A stretch of 64,000 nt of DNA from JBOFOR01 sp051659545 (GCF_051659545.1 NZ_JBOFOR010000234.1:1-64000); one strand, 5' to 3'. Positions 26,807 to 35,288 are shown, counted from the first letter of the stretch. The notes: generated by a model not told the origin, from the sequence alone. Made by a program: numbers and translations.

Positions 26807-27548
26807 CTACTACTACCTCCTTTGTACCTGAAAAATTAACATATATTAAAGCTATTGCCAATCCAAATAATGCAACTCCTGTTACAGTTATCTTTAAATA
26901 TGCAACCATTACAAATCCTAATAATAAAAATGCTACTATTTTCTTATTAAGCATCATTTTAGCTAACATTGCAAAACCTATTGCTGGTATTATACCTGCT
27001 GCAACATCCATTCCATGAATTACATACCCTGGTACAAGTGAAAGGATTTTTTCTATTGCTGGAACTCCTAATGAGAATCCTATTCCAACTATTAATGCCA
27101 ATATTAATTTATTTCCTATGGCAAATAGTAGTTGCATGCGTTCTACACCTTCAAGGTCTCCCTCTTCTGCATAACGGTCAGCAAGGTGAGCACCCCACGT
27201 AAGCACTACTGTCATTAAGAAATTGTCTATAAGCAATACTAAAGTTGCTATAGGAACTGCAAGTACAACTGCTGCAGATACATCTTGACCAGTTAATATT
27301 ACAAATGCTGTTGCTATAATAGAACCAGATACGAAATCAGGTGGATTACTTGCACCTACTGGGAAAGCCCCCATGAATACTAATTCTAATGTTGCTCCTA
27401 TTACTATACCTGTATGTAAATCTCCCAATGCCAAACCAACAAGTGGTGCAACAACAATAGGTCTATTGTGCATTGTAGAACCTACAAAACAATGCATATA
27501 TGCAAAAAATGCAATTAGAGTTATTAAAATAACTTGTGTTATTTCCAT
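26790..27548 (-). CDS. PTS mannose-family EIIC
   Basis: A 252-residue membrane permease of the ManY/SorA type with many short hydrophobic segments and the conserved GATLELVFMGAFPVGA (about 51-66). It carries the sugar binding site together with EIID. The start follows GGGGGGA. Substrate not evident; the operon also encodes a BtpA/SgcQ-type protein in place of obvious catabolic enzymes. Confidence 0.93.
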   Translation of the reverse strand: MEITQVILITLIAFFAYMHCFVGSTMHNRPIVVAPLVGLALGDLHTGIVIGATLELVFMGAFPVGASNPPDFVSGSIIATAFVILTGQDVSAAVVLAVPIATLVLLIDNFLMTVVLTWGAHLADRYAEEGDLEGVERMQLLFAIGNKLILALIVGIGFSLGVPAIEKILSLVPGYVIHGMDVAAGIIPAIGFAMLAKMMLNKKIVAFLLLGFVMVAYLKITVTGVALFGLAIALIYVNFSGTKEVVVDDNEF

Positions 27549-27571
27549 TTTTTATTCCCCCCTAAAATATT

Positions 27572-28042
27572 TTATATTAGTTTCATTACACTTGTAGCAT
27601 CATCATCTGGAACTAATTGTACGAATACATTTACTCCTTGTGAATCTAATTCTTTAATCATTTTAATATCATTTTCTGATACGTGAACTGCTTTAGATAT
27701 ATTTTTACGATTATCGTCAGATTTTGTTCCCCCAATATTTATAGCACTTATAACTTTAACTTCCTTAGCTAATCTATAAACATCTTCTACAGATTCACAA
27801 AGTATTAGTAAATTATATTTATCAGTAACCCCTGAATTAAGTGCTTTTACAGAATCCTCTATGCTTTTTATTACAAGTTTAACGTTAGATGGTTTAGCCA
27901 TTTTAAGCCCTGCTATTCTTAGCTCATCCTTCAATAATTCATCACTTGCTATTAATATGCAATCTGTATTTAAAAATTTTGTCCATGTAAATGCTACTTG
28001 TCCATGTATTAATCTGTGGTCTACCCTTACTAATTTAATCAT
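27572..28042 (-). CDS. PTS mannose-family EIIB
   Basis: A 156-residue cytoplasmic phosphocarrier. RVDHRLIHGQVAFTW (7-21) holds the phosphorylated His14 (LIHGQ). Its start ATG overlaps the BtpA-like stop by one base, and GGGAGGA precedes it. It receives phosphate from the EIIA of the same operon and gives it to the sugar. Confidence 0.94.
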   Translation of the reverse strand: MIKLVRVDHRLIHGQVAFTWTKFLNTDCILIASDELLKDELRIAGLKMAKPSNVKLVIKSIEDSVKALNSGVTDKYNLLILCESVEDVYRLAKEVKVISAINIGGTKSDDNRKNISKAVHVSENDIKMIKELDSQGVNVFVQLVPDDDATSVMKLI

Positions 28043-28785
28043 TATAATTCCTCCCTTATTTTTTTAATTTCATCCATAAATATTTTTACATGATTTGGAC
28101 TAACTTCTCCAAAATCTTTGAAATTATCTTTAAAATAACTTCCTACGATTACCAAATCTCCTATTTCAAGTTGTTTTCCTACATTTTCTAATGTAACTCC
28201 GGCTGCAACTACTAATGGAAAATCACCTAAATTATTACGAAATAATTCTATTTTTTCCATTGATGTTTCTTCACCTGTAGCATTTTGTGTAACTGCTATA
28301 GCATCACATCTAGTCATCCCTATTTTTAAATCTTCCTCAATTGTATTTTCTGATAACATTGGTTGATATTTAAAACGTACTCCACCTATTAAATAAGCTG
28401 GACATTTCGAGCGATGTAGTTTAAAAAATTCCTCTAATGTAGCTTCATCTCTAGGTTTAACATGACCTACAACAGAGTCAACTTGAACATAATTTGCATT
28501 ATATTTTGTTGCTAATTCAAATCCCATAGTATCAACATTTAAACAATTTACTCCATACGGTATTGATAAATTGATTTTTGATACATACTCTAGTATTCTT
28601 TCTAAGTCATAGTAGTTACCATAGTAATTTTCTAACATTATTCCATCTACACCATTTTCTTCATATATGGAAATTTCTTTTTTTGCTCTCTCAAAAATTT
28701 CTTCTGGACTCTCTCCTTTTAAATGTACCATCGCTATAATTGGTTTCTTATTTTTGAAAACTGATAATATTCCCTTTTTCCCCAT
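28042..28785 (-). CDS. BtpA/SgcQ-family TIM-barrel protein
   Basis: A 247-residue soluble protein of the BtpA family (FKNKKPIIAMVHLKG at 11-25; GVNCLNVDT; VTQNATGEE; VAAGVTLENV). The E. coli relative SgcQ is also in a PTS operon, while BtpA itself is tied to photosystem I biogenesis in cyanobacteria; the reaction is not established. The family shows a phosphate-binding barrel pattern, so an aldolase- or isomerase-like role on the imported sugar phosphate is plausible. It lies between EIIA and EIIB, with a 3-base gap and a 1-base overlap, inside the operon. Confidence 0.87.
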   Translation of the reverse strand: MGKKGILSVFKNKKPIIAMVHLKGESPEEIFERAKKEISIYEENGVDGIMLENYYGNYYDLERILEYVSKINLSIPYGVNCLNVDTMGFELATKYNANYVQVDSVVGHVKPRDEATLEEFFKLHRSKCPAYLIGGVRFKYQPMLSENTIEEDLKIGMTRCDAIAVTQNATGEETSMEKIELFRNNLGDFPLVVAAGVTLENVGKQLEIGDLVIVGSYFKDNFKDFGEVSPNHVKIFMDEIKKIREEL

Positions 28786-28788
28786 AAA

Positions 28789-29202
28789 CTAAAATACCTC
28801 TTCTTCCTCATTTATTTGTAATATTACATTTTGAATTCCCATTTTAGATTCTTCAACTAATTGCTCAATATCCTCTTTAGTTAATTCTTCTGAAAATCTT
28901 GTAAGAAGTTCTAGTACCATATTTAAATTCATCCCTGAAAACAACTTAACATTAGGTAAAATAGTTAACCTTAACATCGCAGTACATACACTTGCACCAT
29001 ATAAGTCTGATAAAATTACATATTCTGTTTCTTTATCTTCCACTATTGCTTCTTCTAGTTTTAAAGCAAAATCTGCTGCACTTTCTCCAGGAGATAAGCT
29101 ATATGAACTAATACAATTTGATAAGTCTCCTACTATCATTTTTGCAGAATCTAAAAGCCCCTTTGAAAATTCACCATGAGATGCTAATATTATTTTTCTC
29201 AT
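28789..29202 (-). CDS. PTS mannose-family EIIA
   Basis: A 137-residue EIIA of the ManX type. The phosphorylated histidine is His9 in LASHGEFSKG, and the second conserved motif is LSDLYGASVC (about 65-74). It takes phosphate from HPr. It is the second gene of the operon, 24 bases after the GntR regulator. Confidence 0.93.
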   Translation of the reverse strand: MRKIILASHGEFSKGLLDSAKMIVGDLSNCISSYSLSPGESAADFALKLEEAIVEDKETEYVILSDLYGASVCTAMLRLTILPNVKLFSGMNLNMVLELLTRFSEELTKEDIEQLVEESKMGIQNVILQINEEEEVF

Positions 29203-29226
29203 ATTTATTACCCTCCTAAGTATGAA

Positions 29227-29979
29227 TTATATTTTTGTTGCTACAGCATATTTGTATTTATCACTTCTTATTAGCTGCTCATTATAATATAAAACTTCAT
29301 TATTTTCTGTATATACTAATTGCCTTACTTTTAGTAATGGCATATTACTAGAACATTTAAGATATTTGGAATATTCTTTGTTTGAATATTTTACTTCAAA
29401 TATATCTTCTACACGAGTTGGTTGTGTGCTTATATTCTTAGATATAACTTCCATTAAGGAATTGTCTTCCAATTCTTCTTTTAGTAAAAAATTATAATCT
29501 ATTCTAAAATAATCAACTTCAAAAATAACTGGTATATCATCTATTAATCTAAGTCTTTTTATAAGTATTATCTTATCTTCTTGTTCAATATTTAAAGCTT
29601 CAGAAATATATTTATTTGCTTTTTCTATTGATGTAGATATTATCCTAGTACTTGGTTTCGAATTAATTCTATGACAAGAGTTTGTAAAACTATTTCCTGC
29701 GCATGTGGCTTCTATTCTTTCTGGAACTGTTACATAAGTCCCCTTCCCACGCTTTTTGCACAGTATATCTTCTTTTACAAGCTCATTAAGTGCGTTTCTT
29801 ACTGTTATCCGACTCACACTAAACTCTTTACATAAGTCTCCTTCTGATGGAAGTTTATCACCTGGTTTATATCTACCTGATGCTATTTGTTTTCTTAAGT
29901 TATCGTATAATTGCTGGTATAAAGGTATAAATGAATTTACCTCTAAATCAATTTCTTTATTTTGCCTTTTTTCATCCAT
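29227..29979 (-). CDS. GntR/HutC-family regulator of the mannose-type PTS operon
   Basis: A 250-residue regulator. The winged helix (about 8-75) contains LCKEFSVSRITVRNALNEL, and a UTRA domain follows. The frame extends to a GTG at 29988, but AAGGAGG lies 8 bases before the ATG at 29979, so that start is chosen. As first gene of the operon it is probably autoregulated: an exact palindrome TGTTATAACA (30036-30045) and two weaker copies lie in its promoter region. The same palindrome occurs at 34005-34014 in the leader of the lysine-riboswitch operon. Confidence 0.9.
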   Translation of the reverse strand: MDEKRQNKEIDLEVNSFIPLYQQLYDNLRKQIASGRYKPGDKLPSEGDLCKEFSVSRITVRNALNELVKEDILCKKRGKGTYVTVPERIEATCAGNSFTNSCHRINSKPSTRIISTSIEKANKYISEALNIEQEDKIILIKRLRLIDDIPVIFEVDYFRIDYNFLLKEELEDNSLMEVISKNISTQPTRVEDIFEVKYSNKEYSKYLKCSSNMPLLKVRQLVYTENNEVLYYNEQLIRSDKYKYAVATKI

Positions 29980-30001
29980 TTTTAGCACCTCCTTATGTAT
30001 T

Positions 30002-30066
30002 TTTTATAACATTATATAACAACTTATTTATTACATGTTATAACAAGTTGAAAACGTTGTCAATTT
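30002..30066 (-). promoter_or_regulatory. Promoter region of the mannose-type PTS operon: cre site and GntR operator candidates
   Basis: The minus strand has TTGACA at 30066-30061, overlapping a perfect cre match (TGAAAACGTTGTCA, plus strand 30049-30062) for CcpA. TGTTATAACA at 30036-30045 overlaps a possible -10 (TATAAC, 15-base spacer). Variants TTTTATAACA (30002-30011, 9 of 10) and TTATATAACA (30012-30021, 8 of 10) follow. The picture is carbon-catabolite control plus a local repressor. Confidence 0.75.
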
Positions 30067-30111
30067 TTTTATTTTATGCTAGATCATAGATTGCTTTTTA
30101 AACTAAATAAA

Positions 30112-30144
30112 GAAAAAAATAAAACACCTAATAATTATTAGATG
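30112..30144 (-). terminator. Terminator after the M20 gene
   Basis: CATCTAATAA/TTATTAGGTG (30144-30125 on the minus strand, one G-U pair) is followed by a UUUUAUUUUUUU tail. Confidence 0.8.
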
Positions 30145-30180
30145 CCTCATTTGTAAGTTGATATTCCATATTTAATTTAT

Positions 30181-31368
30181 TTAAAATTCAGCTTTTATTT
30201 TTTTTAATAGCTCTCTATCTAAATATATTTCTAGTGACGATGTTACCATTGATTTAATTGATTTATGTAATATGTCATAAGCACTTGGTGTATCTAAGTA
30301 CTTTAAAAATTCTTTATCATGAACATATACCATTGGACTAACATCTAATTTTAATTCAGTGTACATAGTTGGACATACTTGGCTTACATTTCCTATATCT
30401 GTTGAACCTGTAGGTCCATCAGCTCCTTCTAAAAAATCTACTATACCTACTTCTTGTAAATTCTTTTTAGTTATGTCTTGTAATGTTTTTACGTTTATTA
30501 TATTATCAAAAGGATTTTCAAAGTTTTTATAACTTAATTTTGCTCCCGTCATAAGTGATGCACCTTTTGCACAGTTTATAACCTTTTGTGTTACTTCTTC
30601 TAAGTATTTTCTTTCAGTTGCCCTTATGTAATACTGACATACTGCTTTTTCTGGTACTATGTTCGCAGCTTGTCCTCCATTAGTTATTATTCCATGTATT
30701 CTTACATCACTTTTTACATGTTGACGAAGTGCATTTACTCCTGCAAACATTAAGTTTACTGAATCTAGTGCATTTATTCCTTTATGAGGGTGTGATGCTG
30801 CATGTGATGCTACTCCAGTAAACTCAAATTCTATGGAATCCATTGCTAGTGATTTGCAGTTTATATTATTTTCAGATTCTATATGCATTTGAAAGGCTAT
30901 ATCTATATCATTAAATGCACCATTTTCAACTAAGTCATATTTATATCCTATGGTTTCTTCTGCCGGAGTTCCCATAAGCACTATTTTCCCTTTAAAATGT
31001 TGTTTCAATTTGCTAAGTACAACACAAGCTCCTAGAGTTGATGCTGCTATCCAATTGTGTCCACATGCATGAGCTACTTCATCATTATTTTGTCCATAAC
31101 CTGGTAATGCATCATATTCTGATAAAAAGCATATTGTTGGACCTTCATCATCTCCTAATTCTGCTCTAAATGCAGTTTCTATTCCTAAGTAAGGATAAGT
31201 TATTTCAAATCCATATTCTTTTATTTTATGTGTAAGATACTCAGATGATATGTATTCTTTACCACCTAATTCGGGATTATTTAATATAAAATCACTTACT
31301 TCTTCAAACTCTCTTTTCATTTCATCTTCTATTTTATATGCTAATTGTTTTAGTTGTTGTATTTCCAT
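30181..31368 (-). CDS. M20-family amidohydrolase/peptidase (AbgB-like)
   Basis: A 395-residue dinuclear zinc hydrolase of the M20D type. Metal-site motifs are VAHACGHNW (about 85-93), the catalytic Glu pair in GTPAEETIG, and HIESEN; the dimerisation domain includes SHAASHPHKGINALD. The family includes p-aminobenzoyl-glutamate hydrolases and N-acyl-amino-acid or N-acetyl-diaminopimelate deacylases. A longer start at 31380 contains the ribosome binding site GGAGGA, so the ATG at 31368 is used. Last gene of the lysine-riboswitch operon, so an N-acyl-lysine- or diaminopimelate-type substrate is a reasonable inference but not shown. Confidence 0.88.
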   Translation of the reverse strand: MEIQQLKQLAYKIEDEMKREFEEVSDFILNNPELGGKEYISSEYLTHKIKEYGFEITYPYLGIETAFRAELGDDEGPTICFLSEYDALPGYGQNNDEVAHACGHNWIAASTLGACVVLSKLKQHFKGKIVLMGTPAEETIGYKYDLVENGAFNDIDIAFQMHIESENNINCKSLAMDSIEFEFTGVASHAASHPHKGINALDSVNLMFAGVNALRQHVKSDVRIHGIITNGGQAANIVPEKAVCQYYIRATERKYLEEVTQKVINCAKGASLMTGAKLSYKNFENPFDNIINVKTLQDITKKNLQEVGIVDFLEGADGPTGSTDIGNVSQVCPTMYTELKLDVSPMVYVHDKEFLKYLDTPSAYDILHKSIKSMVTSSLEIYLDRELLKKIKAEF

Positions 31369-31408
31369 ATTTTCCTCCATTCATATATCTTATCTATGCA
31401 TTAAATAT

Positions 31409-32827
31409 CTAACAATATCCTATTGTTACCGCTAATGCCATCATTGCAAATTGTAGTACAACCATTATTACAAATAGTGGAGCTATAAATTTATACCATT
31501 TATTTATAGGTATTCCCATAAGACCGCACTCAAAGGCTACCACCGTTGGCCAGAACATATTTGAGAATCCATCTCCAAATTGAAATGCAAGTACTGCTAT
31601 TTGTTTGTTAAGTCCTATAAGTTCTGCAACTGGTGCCATTATTGGCATTGTTATAGTTGCTTGACTTGTTGATCCTGATATAAAGAAGTTAATTATATTT
31701 TGTACTCCTAACATTCCGAAAGCTGATACATATGTATTTTTCCCTTCTAACATTGATGATAAGGTATACACTATTGTATCTGTTATTTGAGATTCATTTA
31801 ATATTTGAAGTACCCCTCTACTAAATCCGCATACTAGTATTCCAAAAACCATAGCTTTTGCTGCTTCTACTAAACTTTCTGCTATTTCTGTAAAGGTAAA
31901 TCCTCCTACTACACCTGCTACTATCATCATCATTAAAAACCACGCTGCTAGCTCATTTATGTACCAACCAAGCTCCATAGTACCATAAAGTAACATTGCT
32001 ATTGTTACTAAAAATACTAAGATACATAATTTATTTCTTATAGTTAGTACTTTTTTCTTTAATTCATCTTGTGATGATGTATAGCTTAAATTTACTTCCG
32101 TGCCATACAACACTGATTTAGTAGGGTCATTTTTTACTTTTCTTGCGTAGTTAAATGTATATGATATAGATGCACTCATAAACACTATAAAGCATAACAC
32201 TCTAAATCCCGCACCTGAAAACATTGGAACTCCTGCTATTTCTTGTGCTATACCTACTGTAAAAGGATTTATTATCGCTGCTGAGAATCCAGTTGATACC
32301 CCTATAAATACTATAGCTCCACCTACTACTGCATCATATCCTAGCGCAACTGCCATACCTATAAATATTGGTAGTAATCCATAGGCTTCTTCATATAGTC
32401 CCATTGTTGCTCCAAGTACTCCAAATGTTAACATACACACAGGTATCAATAGTTCTATTTTATTTCCTAATTTTCTTATCATAGTTCCTAATACTGCATC
32501 AAAAGTTCCATTTTTTATCATTATATGAACAAATGAGTAAGCAAATATTATGAAAAATATTATATCTGCAGCACTTACAAATCCATTTTGTATTGCTATA
32601 AATACATCAAATATTCCTGGTGGATTTCCTTCTATATATGTAAAAGACCCTGGAACTACTACCATTTTACCACTTACTGGGTCTTCTATTCTTTGAAATT
32701 CTCCTGCTGGTATAAAGTTTGCCATTATAGCTACTAATATTAATATTCCTGATAATAATATATAAGTATGTGGCATCTTTTCTGGTATTTTTAATTCAAA
32801 CTTTTTCTTTTCTTGTTGTGCTATCAT
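31409..32827 (-). CDS. YfcC-family transporter (DcuC/ArcD-like superfamily)
   Basis: A 472-residue membrane protein with about 11-12 hydrophobic segments and family motifs FIPAGEFQR (N-terminal loop), GATMGLYEEAYG, STGFSAAIINPFTVGIAQ and a C-terminal SGSTSQATITMPIMAP. Members are carriers of amino acids (arginine/ornithine-type) or dicarboxylates. It lies between the two hydrolases, 14 bases from the amidohydrolase. Because the operon is behind a lysine riboswitch, import of lysine, a lysine precursor or an acylated derivative is the best hypothesis. The start follows AAGGGGGAG. Confidence 0.9.
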   Translation of the reverse strand: MIAQQEKKKFELKIPEKMPHTYILLSGILILVAIMANFIPAGEFQRIEDPVSGKMVVVPGSFTYIEGNPPGIFDVFIAIQNGFVSAADIIFFIIFAYSFVHIMIKNGTFDAVLGTMIRKLGNKIELLIPVCMLTFGVLGATMGLYEEAYGLLPIFIGMAVALGYDAVVGGAIVFIGVSTGFSAAIINPFTVGIAQEIAGVPMFSGAGFRVLCFIVFMSASISYTFNYARKVKNDPTKSVLYGTEVNLSYTSSQDELKKKVLTIRNKLCILVFLVTIAMLLYGTMELGWYINELAAWFLMMMIVAGVVGGFTFTEIAESLVEAAKAMVFGILVCGFSRGVLQILNESQITDTIVYTLSSMLEGKNTYVSAFGMLGVQNIINFFISGSTSQATITMPIMAPVAELIGLNKQIAVLAFQFGDGFSNMFWPTVVAFECGLMGIPINKWYKFIAPLFVIMVVLQFAMMALAVTIGYC

Positions 32828-32841
32828 TGTTGTCTCCCCCT

Positions 32842-33978
32842 TTAAATTATTTCATCACCTTCTATTATTACTTTTTCAACTTTTGATTTTATATCTAATG
32901 GATGACTATTCCAAACTACTATATCAGCATCCATTCCCTCTTCTAATTTACCTTTTATATTATCTATTCTAAGTATTTTAGCTGGATTTATAGTTATGGC
33001 TTTCAGTGCTTCAAATTCATCAAGACCCTCTCTTACTGCCATTGCTGCACACATGTTTAATGATTGTTGTGGTAATACATTGTGGTCTGTTGTTATTGCT
33101 GTTAGTATTCCTTTTTCAATCAGTACTTTTACTGTTTTAAAGCTTTTCTTGTTTATTTCTACCTTAGATCTTGAACCAAAAGATGGGCCTACTATTACCG
33201 GAAATTTACTTTCTTTTATGTAATCTACTATTAAATGACCTTCTGTACAATGGTCAAGAGTCATATCTATATCAAATTCTTTTGCTATTCTAATTGCGCT
33301 ACATATATCGTCAGCTCTATGTACATGTGCTTTTAATGGTACTTCTTTATTCAATACTTTAAGTAGTGCTTCTTGGTCTATATCTATGTCAAAGTGTTCC
33401 CCTTTGTTTTGAGCTAATTCTTTGTTTGCCTTATAATTTTTAGCTTCTATTAATGCTTTTCTAAGTAAATATGCTATTCCCATTCTAGTCATAGGTGCAT
33501 TGCCTTTTTTCCCAAACTCAGCCTTTGGATTTTCTCCAAAGGCACATTTTTGCGCAATATATGGATTTAATACCATTTCATCTATTATATTTCCATGCAA
33601 TTTAATTAAGGCAAATTGTCCTCCAATTACATTTGCACTTCCTGGTCCACTACAAGCTACTGTTACTCCACCATACAATGCTTCCTCAAATGCCTCATCA
33701 AATGGATTTATAGCATCAATAGCTCTAACGCCTGATGTTATAGGACTATAACTTTCACATCCATCATCACCTTCACTACCTATTCCTTCTTCCCACATTC
33801 CTATATGCGAGTGTGCTTCTATTAGCCCTGGCATAATGTATTTTCCATTTGCATCATAGTAAGCTTCTCCCTCTATGTAAGGTGATATTTCTTTTATTTT
33901 TTGATTTTCTATTAATATATCTCGTCTTACAAATCCTTTTTCTTGTAATAAAAATACCTTTCCATTTTTTATTAACAT
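32842..33978 (-). CDS. Amidohydrolase-superfamily protein (imidazolonepropionase-like)
   Basis: A 378-residue metal-dependent amidohydrolase. The HxH metal motif is in EAHSHIGMWEEG (about 57-68); further candidate ligands are in KAHVHRADD and LDHCTEGH, and the catalytic Asp in ITTDHN. The N-terminal and C-terminal beta strands (MLIKNGKVFLL; DADIVVWNSHPLD) form the small composite domain of the superfamily. It would hydrolyse a cyclic amide or similar bond. It is the first gene after the lysine riboswitch, so its substrate may be linked to lysine supply. The start follows AAGGGGGG. Confidence 0.88.
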   Translation of the reverse strand: MLIKNGKVFLLQEKGFVRRDILIENQKIKEISPYIEGEAYYDANGKYIMPGLIEAHSHIGMWEEGIGSEGDDGCESYSPITSGVRAIDAINPFDEAFEEALYGGVTVACSGPGSANVIGGQFALIKLHGNIIDEMVLNPYIAQKCAFGENPKAEFGKKGNAPMTRMGIAYLLRKALIEAKNYKANKELAQNKGEHFDIDIDQEALLKVLNKEVPLKAHVHRADDICSAIRIAKEFDIDMTLDHCTEGHLIVDYIKESKFPVIVGPSFGSRSKVEINKKSFKTVKVLIEKGILTAITTDHNVLPQQSLNMCAAMAVREGLDEFEALKAITINPAKILRIDNIKGKLEEGMDADIVVWNSHPLDIKSKVEKVIIEGDEII

Positions 33979-34004
33979 AGTGTCCCCCCTTGAAGTTTTT
34001 TAAG

Positions 34005-34014
34005 TGTTATAACA
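34005..34014. promoter_or_regulatory. Palindrome TGTTATAACA in the leader of the amidohydrolase operon
   Basis: A perfect 10-base palindrome between the riboswitch terminator and the ribosome binding site. It is identical to the best operator candidate of the GntR regulator at 30036-30045. Possibly a second, protein-based control of the same operon. Confidence 0.4.
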
Positions 34015-34015
34015 G

Positions 34016-34291
34016 AAAAAGCCCTGAGTATACACTCAAGGCTTGATATTTTTTAACTAAAATTTAAACTTTCAAATAATTTTAATTTAAAGATTAGTTA
34101 TCTATGTCCTTAAATGTAGCTCTCCACAAATTTCTTTGTGACAGTTATGCATATATTCTATGCATACCCAGAATATAACCTCAAAGCGTCAGTTATAATC
34201 TTCGGCAATACTTCCTTTCCTAATAAGTCATTGTGCTTACCTCATTACTAGTAATCTTAAGTATTGCAACCTCTACAATTTTTTGTTGTTA
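34016..34291 (-). promoter_or_regulatory. Lysine riboswitch (L-box) with terminator
   Basis: The minus strand has the L-box conserved blocks in order: GUAGAGGUUGC, GGAAAGG, GCCGAAG, CUGGGU, ACUGUCAC and GUGGAGAGCUACA. The aptamer spans about 34278-34115, with P1 formed by UGUAG and CUACA. The terminator is GCCUUGAGU/ACUCAGGGC (34042-34021) with UUUUU. An alternative 11-base pairing joins UACAUUUAAGG (34118-34108), which includes the 3' strand of P1, with CCUUGAGUGUA (34041-34031) of the terminator. Lysine binding should hold P1 and allow termination, an OFF switch for the amidohydrolase, transporter and M20 genes. Confidence 0.96.
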
Positions 34292-34297
34292 TTGTTA

Positions 34298-34326
34298 ATA
34301 ATATATGTTGTTTGTTAATTTTTCAA
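34298..34326 (-). promoter_or_regulatory. Promoter of the lysine-riboswitch operon
   Basis: TTGAAA (34326-34321), a 17-base spacer and TATTAT (34303-34298) on the minus strand place the transcript start about 34291, shortly before the aptamer. Confidence 0.8.
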
Positions 34327-34400
34327 GTTTTTAAATCTTTTTTTATATATAATTTTATTTTTATGGTTAATTTGAATTGAAATTATATGCTTTTATAACA

Positions 34401-34437
34401 AAAAATGTATTACCATAAATTATGGTAATACATTTTT
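34401..34437 (-). terminator. Terminator overlapping the end of the CarD-like gene
   Basis: A perfect 18-base inverted repeat (34401-34418 with 34420-34437) around a single base. The last codons and stop of the CarD-like gene lie in it, and U-runs flank it on the minus strand. Confidence 0.85.
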
Positions 34438-34932
34438 ATTTATTCTATCTTCAATATACGCCTCTACTTCTTCTTTAGGTATACCTAAAACAATTGAAAA
34501 TTCATCTTGTAGTAAGTTTCTTGCCATTTTCATAAATTTTTCATCTATTTGACCAAGCTTTTTTCCATTTTTTAGAGAATTAGCTTTTTTATCATTGATG
34601 CTTGCTATTACCGTTAGTAAATCTATACACTCATGAGTTTTTAATAAGTTTTTATAGTAATCTTGTAATAATCTTACATTCTTTCCGTCAAATTCAGTTT
34701 CTGTTATTAAAGGAATTTGTTCAATTATTTTTTGAATTTCTTCATATGTCATAACCGATCTCATAAATACAGTAGTATCTATTGGTGCAAATACCTTTCC
34801 ATTGTCATGCATAGGTTTTAATATATAATACTTCTTCTTTTTATTGATTCCAGGGATATCAAGTTCACTTATATCCTCTATCTCACATACACCATCATTA
34901 CCATAAACAATAAATTCTCCAATTTTGTACAT
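34420..34932 (-). CDS. CarD/CdnL-family transcription regulator
   Basis: A 170-residue protein. The N-terminal Tudor-like RNA-polymerase-interaction domain (1-70) begins MYKIGEFIVYGNDGVCEIED, the CarD pattern, and the C-terminal part is helical. The family binds the RNA polymerase beta subunit and stabilises open promoter complexes. Size matches the 150-170 residues usual in Firmicutes. It is a single gene between its own terminator and that of the cold-shock gene. Confidence 0.9.
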   Translation of the reverse strand: MYKIGEFIVYGNDGVCEIEDISELDIPGINKKKKYYILKPMHDNGKVFAPIDTTVFMRSVMTYEEIQKIIEQIPLITETEFDGKNVRLLQDYYKNLLKTHECIDLLTVIASINDKKANSLKNGKKLGQIDEKFMKMARNLLQDEFSIVLGIPKEEVEAYIEDRINKNVLP

Positions 34933-35047
34933 ATTTTATATCCCCTATCTTAACTCATATTTTATTATTTGAAAATAGAACTCAACTAATCTTTATGGTG
35001 TTAACCATATCTATAATAAAAATCTTTATATTATCTTAGGTATAAAA

Positions 35048-35069
35048 AAAGACCCTTTTTAGGATCTTT
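35048..35069 (-). terminator. Terminator after the cold-shock gene
   Basis: AAAGAUCC/GGGUCUUU (one U-G pair) with a UAAAAA loop, followed by UUUU on the minus strand. Confidence 0.85.
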
Positions 35070-35087
35070 CCAAAACAATCTATATTA

Positions 35088-35288
35088 TTATAATATAGTT
35101 ATGTTTTCTGCTTGAGGTCCTCTAGCACCTTTAACTATATTAAAGCTTACTTTTTGACCTTCTTCTAATGTCTTGTATCCATCAGTTTGTATAGCTGAGA
35201 AATGTGCGAAAACATCATCTCCACCTTCTACTGATATAAATCCAAATCCTTTTTCATTGTTAAACCATTTTACTATTCCGTTAGTCAT
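35088..35288 (-). CDS. Cold-shock protein (CspA family)
   Basis: A 66-residue OB-fold nucleic-acid-binding protein. RNP1 is KGFGFISV and RNP2 is DVFAHFSAI. The family melts RNA structures and can act as antiterminator or chaperone. The reading frame continues upstream to 35333, but the ATG at 35288 is preceded by AGGAGAAG and gives the normal family N-terminus (TNGIVKWF). An extended -10 (TGCTATAAT, about 35362-35354) suggests a leader of about 60 bases. Confidence 0.95.
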   Translation of the reverse strand: MTNGIVKWFNNEKGFGFISVEGGDDVFAHFSAIQTDGYKTLEEGQKVSFNIVKGARGPQAENITIL

